A DNA stretch of 64,000 nt, taken from assembly GCA_020466095.1 (NCBI GenBank), contig CM035808.1:10738977-10802976 (forward strand), given 5' to 3'. The notes beneath the pieces are model-generated. The model did no database searches, was not told the origin of the DNA, and saw only the letters and a list, made by a program, of their open reading frames with translations. The position numbers and the translations under genes were made by a program. Origin of the DNA: Chlorops oryzae (taxonomy: Eukaryota > Arthropoda > Insecta > Diptera > Chloropidae). Of this stretch, positions 60,388-64,000 are shown piece after piece. Each line of letters opens with the position of its first letter. Position 1 is the stretch's first letter.

Positions 60388-60485
60388 GTTGCCGGCCGTC
60401 GGACGGGTAAGACCTCCGCAATGAATGTGTTTGTTCATGTTCGCCTACGAGCTCTACTTCGAAAACATATAAATGGAGTGATAAA

Positions 60486-63400
60486 CGAAGGCGACACGAA
60501 AGCGATATGAAGGCGATAGGAAGCCGATACGAAACCGATACGAAAGCGACACGAAAGCCACAAGAAGGCAATATGAAGGCGATACGAAGGCTATACGAAG
60601 GCTATACGACGGCGATACGAATGCGATACCAATGCGATACGAAGGCGACACGAAGGCGATACGAAAGCAGTACGAAGGCGACACGAAGGCGACACGAAGG
60701 CGACACGAAGGCGACACGAAGGCGACACGAAGGCGACACGAAGGCGACACGAAGGCGGTACGAAGGCGGTACGAAGGCGGTACGAAGGCGGTACGAAGGC
60801 GGTACGAAGGCGGTACGAAGGCGGTACGAAGGCGGTACGAAGGCGGTACGAAGGCGGTACGAAGGCGGTAAAACGGAAAAGCGGTACGAAAGCGGTACGA
60901 AAGCGGTACGAAAGCGGTACGAAAGCGGTACGAAAGCGACACGAAGGCGACACGAAGGCGACACGAAGGCGACACGAAGGCGACACGAAGGCGACACGAA
61001 GGCGATACGAAGGTGGTACGAAGGCGGTACGAAGGCGGTACGAAGGCGGTACGAAGGCGGTACGGAGGCGGTACGAAGGCGGTATGAAAGCGGTACGAAA
61101 GCGGTACGAAAGCGACACGAAGGCGGTACGAAGGCTGTACGAAGGCGGTACAAAGGCGGTACAAAGGCGGTACAAAGGCGGTACAAAGGCGGTACAAAGG
61201 CGGTACGAAGGCGGTATAAAGGCGTTATGAAAGCGGTACGAAAGCGGTACGAAAGCGACACGAAGGCGACACGAAGGCGAACGAAGGGCGAAATACGAAG
61301 GCGATACGAAGGCACAGAAGGCTATAAAGGCGATACGAAGGCGATACGAAGGCGATACGAAGGCGGTACGAAAGCCGTACGAAAGCGGTAACGGAGGGCG
61401 GTACGAAGGCGGTACGAAGGCGGTACGAAGGCGGTACGAAGGCGGTACGAAGGCGGTACGAAAGCGGTACGAAAGCGGTACGAAAGCGACACGAAGGCGA
61501 CACGAAGGCGACACGAAGGCGACACGAAGGCGACACGAAGGCGACACGAACGCGACACGAAGGCGGTACGAAGGCGGTACCAAGGCGGTACGAAAGCGGT
61601 ACGAAAGCGGTACGAAAGCGGTACGAAAGCGGTACGAAAGCGACACGAAGGCGACACGAAGGCGACACGAAGGTAAAACGAAGGCGGTACGAAGGCGGTA
61701 AAAAGGCGGTCCAAAGGCGGTACGAAGGCGGTATAAAGGCGGTATAAAGGCGGTACGAAGGCGGTACGAAGGCGACACAAAGGCGACACGAAGGCGACAC
61801 GAAGGCGACACGAAGGCGACACGAAGGCGACACGAAGGCGACACGAAGGCGACACGAAGGCGACACGAAGGCGACACGAAGGCGGTACGAAGGCGGTACG
61901 AAGGCGGTACGAAGGCGGTATGAAGGCGGTACGAAGGCGGTACGAAGGCGGTACGAAGGCGGTACGAAGGCGGTACGAAGGCGGTACGAAGGCGGTACGA
62001 AAGCGGTACGAAAGCGGTACGAAAGCGGTACGAAGCGGTACGAAAGCGGTACGAAAGCGGTGCGAAAGCGGTAAAAACGAAGGCGACACGAAGGCGACAC
62101 GAAGGCGACACGAAGGCGACACGAAGGCGATACGAAGGTGGTACGAAGGCGGTACGAAGGCGGTACGAAGGCGGTACGAAGGCAGTATGAAGGCGGTACG
62201 AAGGCGGTACGAAGGCGGTACGAAGGCGGTACGAAGGCGGTACGAAAGCGGTACGAAAGCGGTACGAAAGCGGTACGAAAGCGGTACGAAAGCGGTACGA
62301 AAGCGGTACGAAAGCGGTACGAAAGCGACACGAAAGCGACACGAAAGCGGTACGAAAGCGGTACGAAAGCGACACGAAAGCGACACGAAGGCGACACGAA
62401 GGCGACACGAAGGCGACACGAAGGCGACACGAAGGCGACACGAACGCGACACGAAGGCGGTACGAAGGCGGTACCAAGGCGGTACGAAAGCGGTACGAAA
62501 GCGGTACGAAAGCGATCGAAGGCGACACGAAGGCGACACGAAGGGTAAAACGAAGGCGGTACGAAGGCGGTTAAAAAGGCGGTACAAAGGCGGTACGAAG
62601 GCGGTACGAAGGGCGAATTACGAAGGGTGGGGGTACGAAGGCGGTACGAAGGCGATACGAAAGCGGTACGAAAGCGGTACGAAAGCGACACGAAGGCGAC
62701 ACGAAGGCGGTACGAAGGCGGTACGAAGGCGGTACGAAGGCGGTACGAAGGCGGTACGAAGGCGGTACGAAGGCGGTACGAAGGCGGTACGAAGGCGGTA
62801 CGAAGGCGGTACGAAGGCGGTACGAAGGCGGTAAAAAGGCGGTACGAAGGCGGTACGAAGGCGGTACGAAGGCGGTACGAAGGCGGTACGAAGGCGATAC
62901 GAAGGTGGTACGAAGGCGGTACGAAGGCGATATGAAAGCGGTACGAAAGCGGTACGAAAGCGACACGAAGGCGACACGAAGGCGGTACGAAGGCGATACG
63001 AAGGCGACACGAAGGCTATATAAAGGCGATACGAAGGCGATACGAAGGGATACGAAGGCGGTACGAAGGCGGTACGAAGGCGGTACGCAGGCGGTACGAA
63101 GGCGGTACGAAGGCGGTACCAAGGCGGTACGAAAGCGGTACGAAAGCGACACGAAGGCGACACGAAGGCGACACGAAGGCGACACGAAGGCGACACGAAG
63201 GCGACACGAACGCGACACGAAGGCGGTACGAAGGCGGTACGAAGGCGGTACGAAGGCGGTACGAAGGCGGTACGAAGGCGGTACGAAGGCGGTACGAAGG
63301 CCGTACGAAGGCGGTACGAAGGCGATACGAAGGTGGTACGAAGGCGGTACGAAGGCGGTACGGAGGCGGTACGAAGGCGGTATGAAAGCGGTACGAAAGC

Positions 63401-64000
63401 GGTACGAAAGCGACACGAAGGCGACACGAAGGCGGTACGAAGGCGATACGAAGGCGACACGAAGGCTATATAAAGGCGATACGAAGGCGATACGAAGGCG
63501 ATACGAAGGCGATACGAAGGCGGTACGAAAGCCGTACGAAAGCGGTACGAGGGCGGTACGAAGGCGGTACGAAGGCGGTACGAAGGCGGTACGAAGGCGG
63601 TACGAAGGCGGTACGAAGGCGGTACGAAGGCGGTACGAAGGCGGTACGAAAGCGGTACGAAAGCGACACGAAGGCGACACGAAGGCGACACGAAGGCGAC
63701 ACGAACGCGACACGAAGGCGGTACGAAGGCGGTACCAAGGCGGTACGAAAGCGGTACGAAAGCGGTACGAAAGCGGTACGAAGGCGGTACGAAGGCGGTA
63801 CGAAGGCGGTACGAAGGCGGTACGAAGGCGGTACGAAGGCGATACGAAGGTGGTACGAAGGCGATACGAAGGTGGTACGAAGGCGGTACGAAGGCGGTAC
63901 GAAGGCGGTACGAAGGCGGTACGAAGGCGGTACGAAGGCGGTACGAAGGCGGTACGAAAGCGACACGAAGGCGACACGAAGGCGACACGAAGGAGGTACG
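60486..64000. repeat. GC-rich satellite of 11-bp units (GGCGGTACGAA and variants), continues off the window
   Basis: Over 3.5 kb of an 11-bp unit with the form RGCG(GTA/ACA/ATA)CGAA, with runs of one variant alternating with runs of another. The left edge (60486-60660) is the most mutated, as expected for an array border. Each main unit has two CpGs and about 64% GC, against strongly AT-rich surroundings. Rare indels (for example near 60870, 61390, 62070 and 62570) break the phase without consequence. The unit and its complement contain no stop trinucleotide, so very long frames occur on both strands (up to 645 codons, 62528-60591 minus). All read the same permuted 11-residue motif (GGTKAVRRRYE or FVPPSYRLRTA), so they are not evidence of a protein. 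Confidence 0.95.

Larger units (their letters stand above)
59090..60475 (+). repeat. Diverged repeat units flanking the satellite
   Basis: Four versions of a GGAAAAT...TTCATATGGKTGGAAAA...AGTTTTCCAGGAATTTTC block start near 59126, 59484, 59905 and 60096. Longer homology links 59530-59600 with 60145-60215 (offset 615 bp) and 59700-59770 with 60345-60415 (offset 645 bp). CATGTTCGCCTACGA recurs at about 59791, 59985 and 60436. All copies are in the same orientation, and the last runs straight into the satellite. Confidence 0.75.

Noticed and set aside
60591..62528. 645-codon minus-strand open frame (and several others of 240-490 codons on both strands)
   Set aside because: Produced by an 11-bp satellite with no stop trinucleotide. 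All frames read the same permuted peptide, indels are tolerated and there is no codon-position bias, so frame length is not evidence of a gene.
60486..64000. CRISPR-like or telomeric array
   Set aside because: Units are directly adjacent without unique spacers, and the unit is not TTAGG or any known telomere repeat.

Overview
The window looks like gene-poor, AT-rich nuclear DNA of a dipteran insect. A higher fly, perhaps a tephritid-type fruit fly, is the best guess. The evidence is short GT-AG introns (about 53 and 90 bp), DINE-1/INE-1-like repeats with (GTCY)n and (TA)n cores, many small inverted-repeat transposons, and abundant microsatellites. Nothing bacterial, organellar or viral was seen. 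The species guess is inference.

Only one gene is well supported. It is a two-exon plus-strand gene (25687-26118) encoding a 113-residue CHCH-type protein that resembles a shortened MIC19/CHCHD3 (MICOS, mitochondrial inner membrane). About 630 bp away and divergently oriented is a weaker minus-strand gene (24714-25057) for a small secreted protein with a clear signal peptide. Two short ATG-to-donor stretches (9531-9584 and 39148-39244) could be first exons of genes whose other exons lie outside what can be recognised. Most other DNA reads as intergenic or intronic.

Much of the recognisable structure is mobile DNA. There is a 2,547-bp hAT-type foldback element with roughly 600-bp arms and a perfect 8-bp target duplication (18475-21021). 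Three elements flanked by TTAA share an internal sequence block (22601-23989, 51278-52003, 57844-58576). There are four DINE-1-like copies (1-358, 27830-28400, 47571-49013, 56490-56940); one carries a 101-bp minisatellite and another is interrupted by two different nested MITEs. Two families are each present twice, one with CCCTGCAG ends and one with CATATCGCAC ends. There is a second hAT-type MITE with an 8-bp duplication, a pogo/Tigger-like terminus, a decayed LINE reverse-transcriptase fragment, and tRNA-like SINE heads.

From about 60486 to the right edge the sequence becomes a GC-rich, CpG-dense satellite of 11-bp units (GGCGGTACGAA and variants) with block-like higher-order structure. 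All six frames lack stops because the unit contains no stop trinucleotide on either strand. Just left of it lie diverged 0.2-0.65 kb repeats. They include two copies of a TATA-box plus initiator cassette with identical 32-nt spacing, both pointing into the satellite. This promoter-next-to-satellite arrangement is the most unusual thing in the window.
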